From positions 2,294,001 through 2,358,000 of the forward strand of contig JANUWF010001491.1 of the NCBI GenBank assembly GCA_026120185.1: a DNA stretch of 64,000 nucleotides, read 5' to 3'. Below are positions 22,601 through 34,900 of this stretch, piece by piece. Numbering within the stretch: position 1 is the stretch's first letter; each line of letters opens with the position of its first letter. The DNA comes from Voacanga thouarsii (Eukaryota > Streptophyta > Magnoliopsida > Gentianales > Apocynaceae). Made by a program: the position numbers and the translations under genes. The notes beneath the pieces are model-generated. The model made no database searches and was not told the DNA's origin. It worked only from the letters and a program-made list of their open reading frames with translations.

Positions 22601-24016
22601 ATGTTTAGTGATTTAGCTGGATGAAAGCTAGTTGAAGGAGGTTAATGGTGGCCAAAAATAGGGGGTGCAATGGTGAAGGAAAGGTCTAGTTGTTTAAGGG
22701 TTATTTTATGGAAGTTTTCTAAATTAGGATTGCTGGAATTTTGGTATCCAATCAAAGCATGATTGGAGTAATTTATTGGAGATATTTTAGGGCAGCCATG
22801 ACTGGTTTTCTTGCAGAATCTTGGGAAAGACAATGGGGTTCAGTTCATGGCTTTTCAAGAGAGGTTTGTGCAGAAAAAGAATGAAGCTTCGGCCAGGGTT
22901 GGAATAGGAAACAAAGCTGAACAAAAAATCCTGTACAGATTTCGCAAGTGTTGGAATTTTTCTAGACGGCTTTTGCTGCCATTTTCTAGTCAGATTGTAG
23001 AGAGTTTGAAGGGGCATTCAGAGGTCTTTCAAGGCTGGCTTTCAGCCTTCTTCATGGAGGAAAAACGTGGCTAAGGAGCTGGGAGAAAATTGGAAGAAAA
23101 CAGCTTAGTTTAGGCTCACCTATGCTGCGATTTTGCCTAGCAATTTTTTTGGTTTTGCACAACATTTGTGCAATCCGAGTTTGGCCAGAAAATTCCAGGT
23201 TTCAAGCTGATCAAGAGGGCCATTTTTTGGCAGAATTTAGAAGGGAACAATGGCTGAGAAATTTGACACCTTGCATGCACAAGAAGTTGGAAAATTTTCA
23301 AATCATTACATGAAGGAAATGTGCATAGCTAGAGTGAAGAATTGAAGGTTCACTAGTGGAATTAATTCTCTTGGAACCTTCCCCATCTCTTCCACATTTT
23401 CGAACCATAAGATGTCTTTCCCTTAGGCATTTTGAACCTTCAAAGCCACAGCACTTTACTGAATTTTCTGGAATGAAATTGGCTAGAACAAATTGACCAA
23501 CCTAATGAATTGAGAAGTAGGAAAAATTAAGGATCAAGAAATGTATGAATTCCCTTAGGAATTTTTGTAGGGTACAAGAGTAGGATTAGGGTACTACTAT
23601 CATGTCTCCCCTAAGACAACACCTCTACTCTACTCTACAGCACTTAAAGCCGAAAATACCACCTACCCAAGCAAAAATAAAATTTAATCATGCCAAAGCT
23701 CCAATGATGGAATTTGAACTCAAGACCTCAAGAATTAATTCTAAAGCTCTAACCACAAAACCACAACAACTCTTGTTCTTATTTTCTCTCAAAAATATTT
23801 TTCCTATTTAATCCTCAGGCTATCTCCCTATTTCCACCTCAGGCAATAATTACCATTTTGCCCTTCTTACTCAATAAACATAATTAAGCTCTCGAGACTA
23901 TAGCACACAAGTCCAAAACATATAAAATCATATAAAAACATATTTAAACATGCAAATAAATATGATATGCATCCCAGCCCCCTTTCTCTAAGGTTAGTTT
24001 TGACTGGGGTTTCCCA
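19655..24016 (-). repeat. Complete Tekay LTR in reverse orientation
   Basis: This 4362-bp unit is the reverse complement of 9432-13828. On the plus strand it begins TGTTACAACCTAGG, where the expected terminus has a 7-bp deletion, and ends GGGGTTTCCCA. Landmarks match in reverse order, including the ACTCCTCC box (20243 and 13226), a purine run and the tRNA-like module at 23701-23770. Both ends keep TG...CA. It abuts the truncated 3' LTR directly and its far side carries aacaa, nearly matching agcaa at 9408-9412. No primer site or gene belongs to it. Confidence 0.9.
23701..23770 (-). other. tRNA-like module in the inverted LTR
   Basis: On the minus strand the 70 nt read GTTGTTGTGGTTTTGTGG at the start. 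The A box is damaged, but the B-box side GTTCAAATTCC is kept. Length and position match the two plus-strand copies. Confidence 0.65.
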
Positions 24017-24735
24017 AACAACCTACCCTCTATCAAACCCTTGAAGAACTAAGCTTCAAACACCCACAAGTACAGTAGAAAGTTCTACTACAAACTCACT
24101 CCAATATCCTTGAAGCAACAAAGGTAAACAAGAACAAATAGAATAGAGAAAATAGGTACCCAAGTAATGGGATTCAAACAAACCTTAGAAGAACAAAGCA
24201 ACTAAGACCCATTCAAAGAAACTGCATTGGATTATCCATAAGATTTATAGACTCATTCATAAGGAGGACTAATCCTTAAGCACGATCGTGAACAAGATGA
24301 ACAAGGAGGCTAGGGCCTCTCAAGATTCTCTCTCAAATTTAAATTAAAGTGTGTGAATTGTATTGTCAAATCACTAAAGGTTCTATTTATACTACCCTAA
24401 CCCTAGCTAAGTAATCCCTGAGGTTCTATTACAATTTTGGGTCTTAATAAGTCTTTACAAACACTTAAAATTGGAGAAAGCCATAGAAAACATCAAAAAA
24501 GCGGAGCAGCCAGCGGTTGCCTATGATGGAGCCGGCGTGGTTTGGACACTACAGCCGGCGTCAGTTGCGATCTGTCTTAGGTGGTCAAATGCTAGAATAA
24601 AGCCATTGTTGGGCAGATTGAATCCGGTGCCGGCTATCCGCTGGAAGGCTTTCCTTGGTTAAGTTTCGTCTGCCTTTGTTGCCGGCTTAAGTTCTTGTTA
24701 GGGTTCTTCTTCGATAGTCATCAAAATGAACTCTT
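24017..24735 (-). mobile_element. G1-type gypsy LTR, U3-R-U5 part
   Basis: On the minus strand this has the layout of an LTR: GC-richer U3 (24480-24700, with repeated CCGGCG motifs), a TATA box TATAAATA at 24384-24391, then a leader-like R/U5 ending where the Tekay composite starts. Joined to 9412-9287 across the near-TSD it leads into the G1 primer site. The U3 start near 24735 is approximate. The short frame at 24471-24662 has no family signature and is not called. Confidence 0.55.
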
Positions 24736-24754
24736 GGCTAGCTTCCTCAACCTT

Positions 24755-24904
24755 TCAACCCTCTTCTATCCTCAAGCATGGTTTGATGAGCAATTGAAAA
24801 TCCTCTTGAAGCTTCATGGACCTAGATCTTGTCATTGGTCCTTGTCTTTTCATAGTCATGCCTCCCTCTCCTTGATCTTCACCTCCATGATGAAGTGAAG
24901 TCTC
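24755..24904 (-). pseudogene. C-terminal tail of a gypsy polyprotein
   Basis: The minus strand encodes about 50 residues ending in KRQGPMTRSRSMKLQEDF...LRIEEG and a stop at 24755-24757. The GPMTRSRS box followed by a helix is the usual tail of plant gypsy polyproteins. It is fused at 24905-24914 to the L1 LTR, so everything upstream in pol is missing. It lies just before the LTR at 24735-24017, the right place for a pol tail before a 3' LTR. Confidence 0.6.
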
Positions 24905-24914
24905 ATCAATAAGC

Positions 24915-27189
24915 CTCTGCAATCCACCGCACTTTCGCTGCATCACATTGGTCCTAAATTTTTCAAAGGAAATAATATAGGTGTGAGTGAAAATCACTCA
25001 GTGAATCTTGTGTGTGCTAGTGCTTTAGTGAAGGGACAGAGTATATAAAACCCTTGTGGGGAAAACATTTCATTTGTTCAATGAAAACAATTCCAAAACT
25101 CTCTAAAAGAGAGTTCATTCAGAACTCAATCATTTTAGAAAACTGTCTTTCAATATCAAATCATTGCCCGATTTCCACATCACAAGCATTCCTCCAACAA
25201 ATGATCGACCTGTATGCAAAACTCACTTCGAAGCCACGTATCATTGTGCTTAGACCGCAGCCTACAACACTCAACCGTACGTCGCCTAAAGGGTAAGTAC
25301 ACCACAGTATACTATCGACAATCAAGTTAATGCTTACGCCAAGTATTTAAGTTAGTGAATACGCCAAGTATTCATCTTAGTGCTTACGCTAAGTATTCAA
25401 GTTAGTGCATACGCTAAGTATACAATTTAGTAATGTATTGGATTCATGGAGTGACAGGTTCAAGAAATCAAGAATTCAGGATTCATATTGTTCATCGAGT
25501 TTCTAAATCCATAAAAAGGCTCGTACTTGAGCACATCAGGAAACCATTTTCCATACCAGAAAAACCATTTTTGGGGCCAAATATCATTTTCCAAAATTTG
25601 ATCCTACAGACTTGCAAGTCAGATAATAACTCTCATCTGCTCCACAGGGCAATCAATTCATTCCGTAGGCACATCAGGCCAATAAATAATTTTCAAGATC
25701 AAAATATCATTTTTCAAAAGTCGATCTCATATCGAGAGATTATTTTCGAAAATCATGTCGAAACAGGATAAAGATATCTTTTCATATATCAAAATAAGTT
25801 TCCAAGAGTATTCGGGCATTCGGGTTATTTTACCCATACCGGATTCCAAAAGACTTTTCGAGTGTATCTGGGTCATTTTACTCTTACACGATTTGAAAAG
25901 TGTTCACAGAAGTTCCAAGGAGAATATTTCGGTCATTTACCAAATACTCGATTCCAATGGTTTCCGTAAAACATTCTAATAAGGACATTGGAATCATTTG
26001 CTACATACCCAATTCAAAAATGAACTCATTTCCAGAAATTCAGAATTCTAATCCAAAAAGAGGATTAAATTCAAAGTTTCTAAACATATTTTCATAAAAT
26101 GTTCCAATAAGGGTATTTTAGTCAATTCATTAATACACGATTCCAAAATTTACCATTTTTCAAAAATCCCAAGTTTTTAATCCAAAAAGGACTAAATTCA
26201 CAAATTTATGCTTTAATCATCCATTAAGGTTTTTCAAGCTAAATATGAAGTTCATTTGAGCATAAAGTGGAATAAGAATAAACCTTGCTCAGATAAACCT
26301 TAAATATACTCAGGGATTTCCAAAATGGTATAAAACGTAACATTTCATGGAAAAGTAAAGTAACTAGCTTCCAAAAGGTTTTAGAATTCAAAGGGACTCA
26401 CCTTGTGTCCTAATTAACTTTTTCCGTTCACGGCCATTCGACCCCCATTTCTACCGTTTCCAACGAATCGTTGGACATTTATTGATAAACCTACACAAAA
26501 CATCATTTTTAGGTTAAATCGTGTTTGGTCGAAAAGTAGCCAACGGTTACCCAATGTCCAACTGACGTTTAGCCGACAAGGCCGACAGTTAAGGAAAATG
26601 TCCAACTTTCGTTCACATCATTTTTCGTCATTTAATCGATTCTTTTGTTTTCCTTTTCCTATATTCTTCCTCCCTTCATATATAAAGGATTCACTCTATA
26701 TATCTAGTTCATTAATTCCAAAATCACACAATTAACTTATCCTTAAGTTCATCCATTTTCAAACTAATTTTCTAGAATTTCACTGCTTGACATATGCTTT
26801 TGTTTTGCACAAAACTTTCGATCCAAAACTCTAATTTGGCTCTATGATATACAAAACAACTGTAAGACTCTTTAACTAAAATTTTGTACAGGCCTTTTTT
26901 GAAGTCCTGGTTCCCGTGACATAATACAGGGTAAAAACAGTCCAACTAGTTTTGCTTCAATTCTACTATTCATGCTTCCCTTTGTTTTCCTTTAGCATTT
27001 AACACCATGAGAACATTAATTCATTCAATTTTTCTTCAAATCATCTGTGATTCTATAATTTACAGATTCTAATAGCTCACATGAGTCATGCTTATTCAAT
27101 ACAAATTCATTTCTTCAAATCAAAAGCAAGTATAATTCATTTTTCCAACCAAGTAACTTTCATTTTCATTCAACTTTGGTCATCATCTC
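24915..27189 (-). repeat. L1 3' LTR, left part
   Basis: Collinear with 39715-40695 and on into 47804-49275, starting TCCACCGCACTTTCG. It contains the four-unit minisatellite (25326-25425). It continues at 37036 after the copia insertion. Short frames in it have no family match. Confidence 0.85.
25326..25425. repeat. 25-bp minisatellite, 4 units
   Basis: Four units of the type GTTAGTGCTTACGCCAAGTA + TTCAA, 100 bp in total. The other L1 LTR has nine units. Confidence 0.9.
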
Positions 27190-29218
27190 TATTGGATTGT
27201 ATGTCCTCTTAGACTAGGTTTCCGATGTAAAATCGAATATTTTAATGAAAGAATTTATTTTCAGAAATTATTTGTGAATTTTCTTTTTTGTTTGTGTACG
27301 ATTTTTATTTAGAACAGACCCATTGTGTTTAAATAAATGATCCATGTGAATGGTGGTCTTTCACAGTAAGGTATGGATCACGGGTTATTTAACACATAAA
27401 CATTTGTTCTTAACCTTTTGATGAGATTGGGAACCTCATCATATTTAGGTTATTATGTTATGAATTCTAAATAGGGAATGGCTTACCTTTAGCCAGCGGG
27501 TAGTCCACTCACTTCATGACATAAGCGTATTTCGAATACGTAGAACAAGACCTGTAGTAGTGGTTTCTCAAAGTACTATATGGTAGAAACCTAGACTACT
27601 ACCGCTACAGCATGGACTAGTACTCTACGACTTGAGTATGAGTTGGTGGTCTGGCGAAGCTGGTAGCATATACTTTGATTTGCTAGAGTTGAGGTTCTAT
27701 CGTAGGGCCAATATACTTGCATGTTGGGTATGTGTGACTAGTTAGTTAAGACAGACTTATACAAGATAGAATCTGCACTATATCGCCCCTTGTGGTTGTC
27801 CGGATGGTCTAAAATGTCCAGGGCCCTGGGAAACATGACTTGGATGTTTGCTTTAGGGTAGCTCCCTTAGAAAGCGGAAACACTCCAGGAAGTCGTGGAC
27901 CATTGGACTAGAAGCCTAAGGATGGTAGATGTCATTTAGGGGGGTGTTAGTACACTTCTTCCTCTCTAAATATACGGCGATGTGTAGAGGGTTATTTTAG
28001 TCATTTCACCTGTAAGCCGGAGACTTTGCGAATGCAGCATTGTCCTTGGGGTCAATATTTCCTTATGGTGATATTAGGAAATATTTAAAATGCAAAATAC
28101 AGCTATTTATATAGCAGGGGTATTTTGGTCATTTTAGCAGCCAAGGCGATGTGTCTTTTTGGTCCTTGGAATAGCCCGTAAGTCCTAACTAATTTTGGGT
28201 TGAAGAATTGGTCTCATGTGAAGAGGATTTTATTTAATTTTATTCAGGAAGTCTAATTTATTATTGGACTGGAATAAAATAAATAAATAAATAAATAAAA
28301 TAGGAGTTGAGAGAAATTAATTATCTAGTTTAATTGGTTAATTAATTATTCAGGGCCTAGGTCCAGTATGAATAATTAAGAAATTAACCTGGGTTTAAAC
28401 TAAGGGAAATAATTAATGTTTAATTATTTATTGGGTTATTTATATAGGCCCAAGAAATAAATAATTAAAGATTAATTATTATGGTTCATTTGGGTTCATT
28501 AATTATTTATTGGGTTACTTATGTAAGCCCAGGAAATAAATAATTAATATTTATTATTTTGGGCCTTTTGGGTCCAAGAAAAATAATAAATATTTTTCTG
28601 GCCCAATATCTTGGACCTTAGGGTTTTTTCCAGATACGGTCAAGAGGAGTTTAGGGTTAGGCCAAACTGATTCTCAGGATAACATCCGGGTGTTTTGAAA
28701 TCCTGGGGATATGTTTATTAGATATTGAGACACCTAGTTTAGGCTAACTTATAAACAACTCTTTGGAAAAGAAAAAACCCTAATTTTTCCCTAGCCTCAC
28801 AAGACTCACGTCTCTCTCTCTCTGGCAGCTCACGTTTTTTCCCTCTCCATCCTCGTGGTTTCTTCTTGTTCTTTGCTAATCGATAGCAAAAGAACCAAGG
28901 AGTTTTGAGACCTTTCCTCTTCATCATAGTGTTCACCAACTAGAGGTTAGGCTGAGGAATATCCCGAGAGCTGGAGAGCTAAGCGTTAATGCAAACAAGG
29001 CGCAGTAAAAGGCTAGCGGGTGTTCAACCGGAAGCTCCTTCAAGTGTGCAAAGCGAGGCGATTCTAGCCGTTCAATCTGTTCCTACGCAACCTAGGAGGG
29101 TTAAGGAACGCAAAGGTATGATCTTCACGCTTCCGCATAGCCTTTAAAGCTCGCGTTTTATTTTTCTCCAATTTTTTTTTAACATACAGAGCATGCCCTT
29201 GCTTCTCGTTTTCCCTCA
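27190..29218 (+). repeat. Copia 5' LTR
   Basis: 2029 bp, TATTGGATTG...TTTTCCCTCA. The first dinucleotide is TA where the 3' LTR has the canonical TG. The short minus frame near 28739-28939 is repeated in the 3' LTR region and is not a gene. It ends directly before the primer site. Confidence 0.95.
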
Positions 29219-29221
29219 ATG

Positions 29222-29234
29222 TGGTATCAGAGAC
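29222..29234 (+). promoter_or_regulatory. Copia primer-binding site
   Basis: TGGTATCAGAGAC, three bases after the LTR. It is complementary to initiator tRNA-Met except near the end. Confidence 0.85.
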
Positions 29235-31083
29235 ACTGGTTTTTGATCGATATAGGGAGCATGGTAGTTAATAAAATGGAGAAGATGATTATACCTGTGA
29301 TCCTTCGCTGTTTTGGTATGGGATAGATGGTTTTGTAAGCTTCACCGTTGAAGCATAGGAGCCCTCTGTAAATTTTTTGGGCTTTCAAGTTTAATCGTGT
29401 AAACCCAATTTAAATGGGTATAGGCGGTTGTGTTTTTGGTTTGGATGTTTTTTGTAAGAAAAAATGTCCAAAGAAGCCAAAGAAGGCGGAAAAAAAATGA
29501 AGCAGAAGAGTTTCTGCAATTCTAGCGTGAGAAAGTTGAAAAAACGAAGAAGATGATACTGTTCATAAGCTGCGAAGCTGAGCCGAGCCGCTGCTGTTTG
29601 GTGAGAGGAGCCGGTCGCTGCTGAGCCGAGCCGCTGGGAGAATTGGGAGCCAATTGCGCCGATTGCATGAAATTGCAATTGCAAATTGCAATCGTGCACG
29701 GGTCGAGCGGCGGGTATCCGGGCAAGTTCGCGGGTCGTGTGCAGAGGTGAAGCGGCGCGGGTCGCGGGTGAAGTCCACGGGTCGTGGCTGGCGTGCGATC
29801 CGGTGCAGCGTGGTGCACAGCGGCCGCGGTGGACCACAGGGCATACGGGCTTGGATCTGGTGCAGCTGGTGCACCGGAGCGCTGTAAGCCAACAGAGCAA
29901 ATGGGTCCTGATCTGGTGCATCGGGTGCACGTGGATCGGCAGCTATTTTTTGCAATTTTTTTCATTTTTTTCTTTTTTTCGTTTTGGATCCCATACCAGG
30001 CGAAGTTAATATTTTTGCAATTTTTATATTCTTGGAATATTTTTGCATGAAAAATATTAGTAAAGGATTTTAGTATTAAACAAGATAATTAATTAATTAA
30101 TTAATGTGTTTAATTCTATTATTTGGGCACTTAAGTTTAAAAAATAGAAAAGCATGAAAATGTTTATTGTTTTCTAGCATGCTATTTTTTTATGTACCTA
30201 TGTGTGCTTTTTCTCAAAGACCAAAGTCTTTGGGAACTTTTTGTTTTGGCAAGAAAAAATATTTTTCTTTAAAAACTAAATGGTTATTTTAATTGGTACA
30301 AAAATTAATCCTTGAATATTTTCTCAAAGGATTTAATCCTTGACATAGAAAATATATTGGATTTAGATATTTTTGTAAATTAAAATGGAGAGCCATTTTG
30401 TTTTGTTTTGGACTAGAAAAATGATTTTGTCAAATAAGCTTGAGACCAAAGTCTCTAGAAAGTTTTAATTGGAAAATTTTTGAAATTATTAAGTTTTAAC
30501 TTAAATAAAATTAGTCCATGGGGGAAATCTCTCAAAGGATATAAGCCTTGACATAGAGATTTTATTGGACTTAGATATTTTATTTTTGAGTTAAGAAAAA
30601 CTTAATGGAAATTTCAAAAGGATATTTTTCAGAAAAACTTTATTTTAAAAGACTAAGTGGGAGAGGTGTTCCAACAGCCCCACGGCTTCCATCACGGTCC
30701 TCATTAGAGATCGTGGGTCCCCTCACGTCACCCTGGGAGTGAACCCGTATAGGATGGGGATACCATAAGGATCTAGATCTAATGGAAGGATGTAATTAAT
30801 AACCCGGGGCACGTACTATGATCGGCTTGCCCACATTGGAGGTTATAGTGCGAGGTATGTCCATAGGAAATGAGAGGAAACGACCATCCCATGATGGAAT
30901 TATCCTCTAGATCATTACGTAGAAGGGAAATTAATTTGTGGTGGTTAATACACTTAGCTTAGGAAACTGTTAATCTTCCCAAGAAGCTATGTCAGTTTTC
31001 CTAAGAGCCAAATTATTTTCAGTGCACAAATTTTATTTTGTTTTCACAAACTAAATTCTTTCTTTTATTTTCGATTTTCAGAA
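29235..31083 (+). other. Copia untranslated leader with GC-rich repeat block
   Basis: About 1.85 kb between primer site and gag. A GC-rich block (about 29570-29945) stands out from AT-rich surroundings. It contains three ~57-bp imperfect tandem units, each starting GATCYGGTGCA (29797, 29854, 29910), and four GTGCAC palindromes (29694, 29813, 29869, 29925). Open frames overlap on both strands here because stop codons are rare in GC-rich DNA; none has a recognisable domain. The leader is where packaging and dimerisation signals reside. The rest is AT-rich with nothing specific. Confidence 0.7.
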
Positions 31084-31925
31084 ATGGTGGGAGGTTCTGT
31101 TAGTCCATTGGCCGTTATTCTCAAGGAGAATAAGTTAACGGGTCCAAACTATGTGGACTGGAAAAGGAATCTGGACATAATACTCACAGCTGAGAAGTAT
31201 AAGTATGTCCTTTACGAAACCTGCCCTATTATCGGGGAAAGTTCCACCGCTAAAGAGCGAGAGGCTGAAAAGGCGTGGAAGAAAGCTGACGAAATGGCAC
31301 ATTGCTATATGTTAGCTTCCATGTCTAATGTGCTCCAGTCAAAACACGAGCACATGGCTTCTGCATATGACATAAGTCAATCATTGGCAACTATGTTCGC
31401 GGACAAAAGCCGGCCCGCAAGGCAGGAGGCTCTTCGAACTATTGTGAACACTAAGATGGCTGAGGGAGCATCAGTCCGAGAGCATATGCTCAAGATGATT
31501 GCTATTTTCGAGGAGGTAGAAATCTTAAGGGCTGTCATTGACCCCGAGAGCCAAGTGGACATGGTTCTCGAATCTCTACCGGACTCTTTCACTCAGTTCA
31601 AGTTAAACTATAACATGAACAAGTTGAACATGAGTTTAACTGAACTGATGAAGGAGCTCCAGATGGCGAAGAAGGTCATGAAGCCGCAGTCTAAGGCCAT
31701 GATTGCTAAGGCCTCTTCTTCAAGAACTGGGCCTAAGCCCAGAAAGTTCAAGAGGAAGAAGGGGAATGCAGCAGCCCAGCTCGAGAACCAGCCCAAGGAC
31801 AAACCAAAGGGCAAGTGCTTCAAGTGTGGAAAGAAGGGACACTGGAAAAAGGAGTGTCCAGATCTTCAGGCCAAGAAAAACCTACAGGTAATGTTTACTA
31901 TCTACAGTCCATATCAATGGTATGA
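31084..31925 (+). CDS. Copia gag with CCHC zinc knuckle
   Basis: ATG 31084 opens MVGGSVSPLAVILKENKLTG, followed by NYVDWKRNLDIILTAEKY, the typical start of copia gag (UBN2/DUF4219-like region). Helical capsid-like sequence follows (SLATMFADKS, LPDSFTQFKLNYNMNKLNM). A Lys-rich stretch precedes the knuckle CFKCGKKGHWKKEC at about 31818-31860, all ligands intact. The frame is open to 32001, but the last residues are out of register with pol. Gag would assemble the particle and bind element RNA. This gag looks intact. Confidence 0.9.
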
Positions 31926-34900
31926 TCAACTTCCACTTGGATTGTTGATTCAGGAGCCACTGATCATATATGTAACTCCTTGCAGGGGTTTAGGAAGATA
32001 AGAAGACTCAAGAAGGGCGAACATAGGCTTCGAGTGGGTAATGGAGCACAAGTCTGGGCCCTTGCAGTGGGAGAGCTGGATCTTATTTTTTATTGTAATA
32101 AGATAGTGGTTTTAAAAGACATTTTATATGTACCTGGTTTTCGTCAGAATTTGATTTCAGTTGCAAAACTTATTAATCAAGGATATTCTGTATCTTTCCA
32201 TTTTGGTATTTCTATCAGAAGAGATGGAGAAATTTTATGTACTGGGCAAATGTATGGAAATTTGTTCTTTTTAAACCCTATTAACAAATAATCAAATAAC
32301 GCTCAGTCTGAACCTTTAACTAAGAAGAGAAAGACCAATATCAATTATTCATACCTTTGGCATCTGAGGTTGGGTCATATTAACTCAACCAGGATTCTGA
32401 GGCTAATCCATGATGGGCCTTTGGGCTCATTGAGATTGGAAAGTTGGCCTCAGTATGATTCCTACCTGATGGGAAAAATGACCAAAAGGTCATTTACACC
32501 AAAGGCGAATAGAGCCAAGGAGGTGTTGAGTCTTGTTCACACTGATGTGTGCTGTCCATTGTCTACACCAGCTAGGGGAGGCTTTGAGTACTTCATCACG
32601 TTCACGGATGATTGTACGAGGTATGGTTACATGTACCTGATGAGACGAAAGTCTGACTCTTTTGACAAGTTCAAAGAGTTTAAGGCTGAAATGGAGCGTC
32701 GGACAGGTAAATTAATCAAAACCTTACGATCGGATCGTGGTGGAGAGTACCTCCTAGGTGAATTCAATGACTACATGGTACATCATGGGATAGTATCCCA
32801 GCTCTCTGCGTCGGGAACACCCCAGCAGAACGGAGTAGCTGAGAGAAGGAATAGGACGTTGATGGAAATGGTCCGAAGCAAGATGTCTCATGCTACTCTT
32901 CCAGTGTCATTTTGGGAATATGCCCTGGAAACATCGGCATATATTCTGAACTTGGTGCCTTCCAAGTCAATACCTAGGACTCCCTATGAGATGTGGACTG
33001 GGCATAAGCCAAGTCTGAATCATCTCAGGATTTGGGGATGTCCAGCTTATGTACTGATCAAGGGAGATAAGTTGGAACCAAGATCAAAATTATGCTATTT
33101 TGTTGGGTATCCAAAAAGGACAAAAGGAGGATACTTTTATTATCCTAAGGAGCAGAAGGTACTAGTCAGTACCAATGCTAGATACTTGGAAGATGATCAA
33201 AGTACTTTGACTAAAGGTTCAACGAGGTTGGAACTTCAGGAGAAGTTATATACAGAATCAACTTCTTCTGACCCGATTTTGGAACAAGAAGAGGCACAGC
33301 CTCAAGAGCCTGTGCAAATGGAGCCTCGTCGTAGTGGGAGAGTGTCTAGGGTTCCGGATAGATGGACTGGAGAAGCCTTTGAGCTGGTCTCTGACCATCA
33401 GGAACAAGACCCCACTAGATACGAGGAGGCTATTGCTGATGCCGATGCAAATCTGTGGCATGAAGCAATGAAAGCCGAGATTGAGTCTATGTACCTCAAT
33501 CAGGTTTGGGATCTTGTAGCTTCACCTGAAGGGATAAAACCCATTAGGTGCAAGTGGGTATACAAGAGGAAGAAAGGAGCGGATGGGAAGGTGGAAACCT
33601 TCAAAGCTAGGCTTGTGGTGAAAGGGTATACTCAGAAAGAAGGTATCGACTATGAGGAAACCTTTTTCCCGGTAGCCATGCTTAAATCCAACCGCATCCT
33701 CCTTGCCATCGCCTGTCACTATGACTACGAGATATGGCAAATGGATGTCAAGACGGCATTCTTGAATGGCCATCTTAGCGAAGACATCTATATGTCCCAA
33801 CCGGAAGGCTTCATTGCTGAAGGCCAAGAACGCATGGTTTGCAAGCTTAAGAAGTCCATTTATGAACTTAAGCAGGCATCGACAGCATGGAACATTCGTT
33901 TTGATGAGACCGTAAAGTCTTATGGTTTTATTCAAAATGAAGATGAACCATGCGTGTACAGGAAACTTGAAGGCATTAATGTGGTTTTTCTTGTCCTCTA
34001 TGTGGATGACATTCTACTCATTGGAAATGATGTAGGGACATTGTCATCTACAAAGGTTTGGCTATCTAGTCAATTCAGTATGAAAGACTTGGGAGAAGCC
34101 AGCTACATTCTCGGGATTAGGCTTCTTAGAAATAGGAAGCAGAGAATGTTAGGGTTATCCCAAGCGACATACATTGACAAGATGTTGGCCAAGTACAGCA
34201 TGGACTCATGCAAGGGAGCTCTAATCCCTTGTAGACATCGGTTGTCATTTTCTTCGAAGGACTGTCCTAAGTCTCAAGAAGAAAATGACAGAATGAGTAG
34301 GATTCCCTACGCTTCGGCTGTGGGAAGTCTCATGTACGCCATGCTATGTACTAGGCCAGATATTTGCTTTGCCGTGGGCTTCGTTAGAAGATATCAGTCA
34401 AACCCAGGGGAGGTTCATTGGCAAGCTGTAAAGCATATTCTCAAGTACCTCAAGAGAACGAGAGATTATATGCTGGTTTACAGGGCTGATGATTTGGTTC
34501 CTACAGGAAACACAGACTCAGACTTCCAGGTGGATAATGATGAGAGAAAATCCACTAGTGGATATGTCTTTACCTTTTCTGGAGGAGCAATTTCATGGAG
34601 GAGTATTAAGCAGTCTTGTATTGCTAACTCAACCACGGAAGCTGAGTATGTGGCTGTTTCGGAGGCATCTAAGGAAGCAGTCTGGCTCCGGAAGTTTCTT
34701 TCAGAACTTGGAGTCGTACCACATATGGACAGGCCGGTTGTGATGTATTGCGACAACAATGGAGCAGTATCGCAATCTAAGGAGCCTCGGAACCATAAGA
34801 AGGGGAAACACATCGAGAGGAAGTACCATCTGATCCAGGATTTCATCCAGAGATGGGAAGTCGTGGTGGAGCATATTACCTCAGAAAACAATCTAGCAGA

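Larger units (their letters stand above)
9413..24016 (+). mobile_element. Composite Tekay/Del-type chromovirus with an inverted LTR
   Basis: Order on the plus strand: LTR (9413-13828), primer site, acidic leader ORF, gag, protease, RT, RNase H remnant, integrase with chromodomain, polypurine tract, 564 bp of the 3' LTR (19091-19654), then a complete LTR in reverse orientation (19655-24016). The chromodomain and the ~4.4-kb LTR place it in the Tekay/Del chromoviruses. The flanks agcaa and aacaa are nearly a TSD. The 3' LTR remainder is absent. Either a second family member inserted and recombined in the 3' LTR, or the structure arose by aberrant reverse transcription or self-integration. Heavy nonsense decay shows it is old. 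Confidence 0.85.

Noticed and set aside
24471..24662. A 63-codon frame starting MEKAIENIKKAEQ
   Set aside because: It lies in the U3 of a gypsy LTR and has no counterpart as a gene.
25326..25425. CRISPR-like array
   Set aside because: The repeats are contiguous without spacers and sit in a plant LTR; it is a minisatellite.
29391..30050. Several overlapping frames of 77-179 codons on both strands in the copia leader
   Set aside because: They overlap each other in a GC-rich block where stops are rare, have no recognisable domain, and lie in the untranslated leader.
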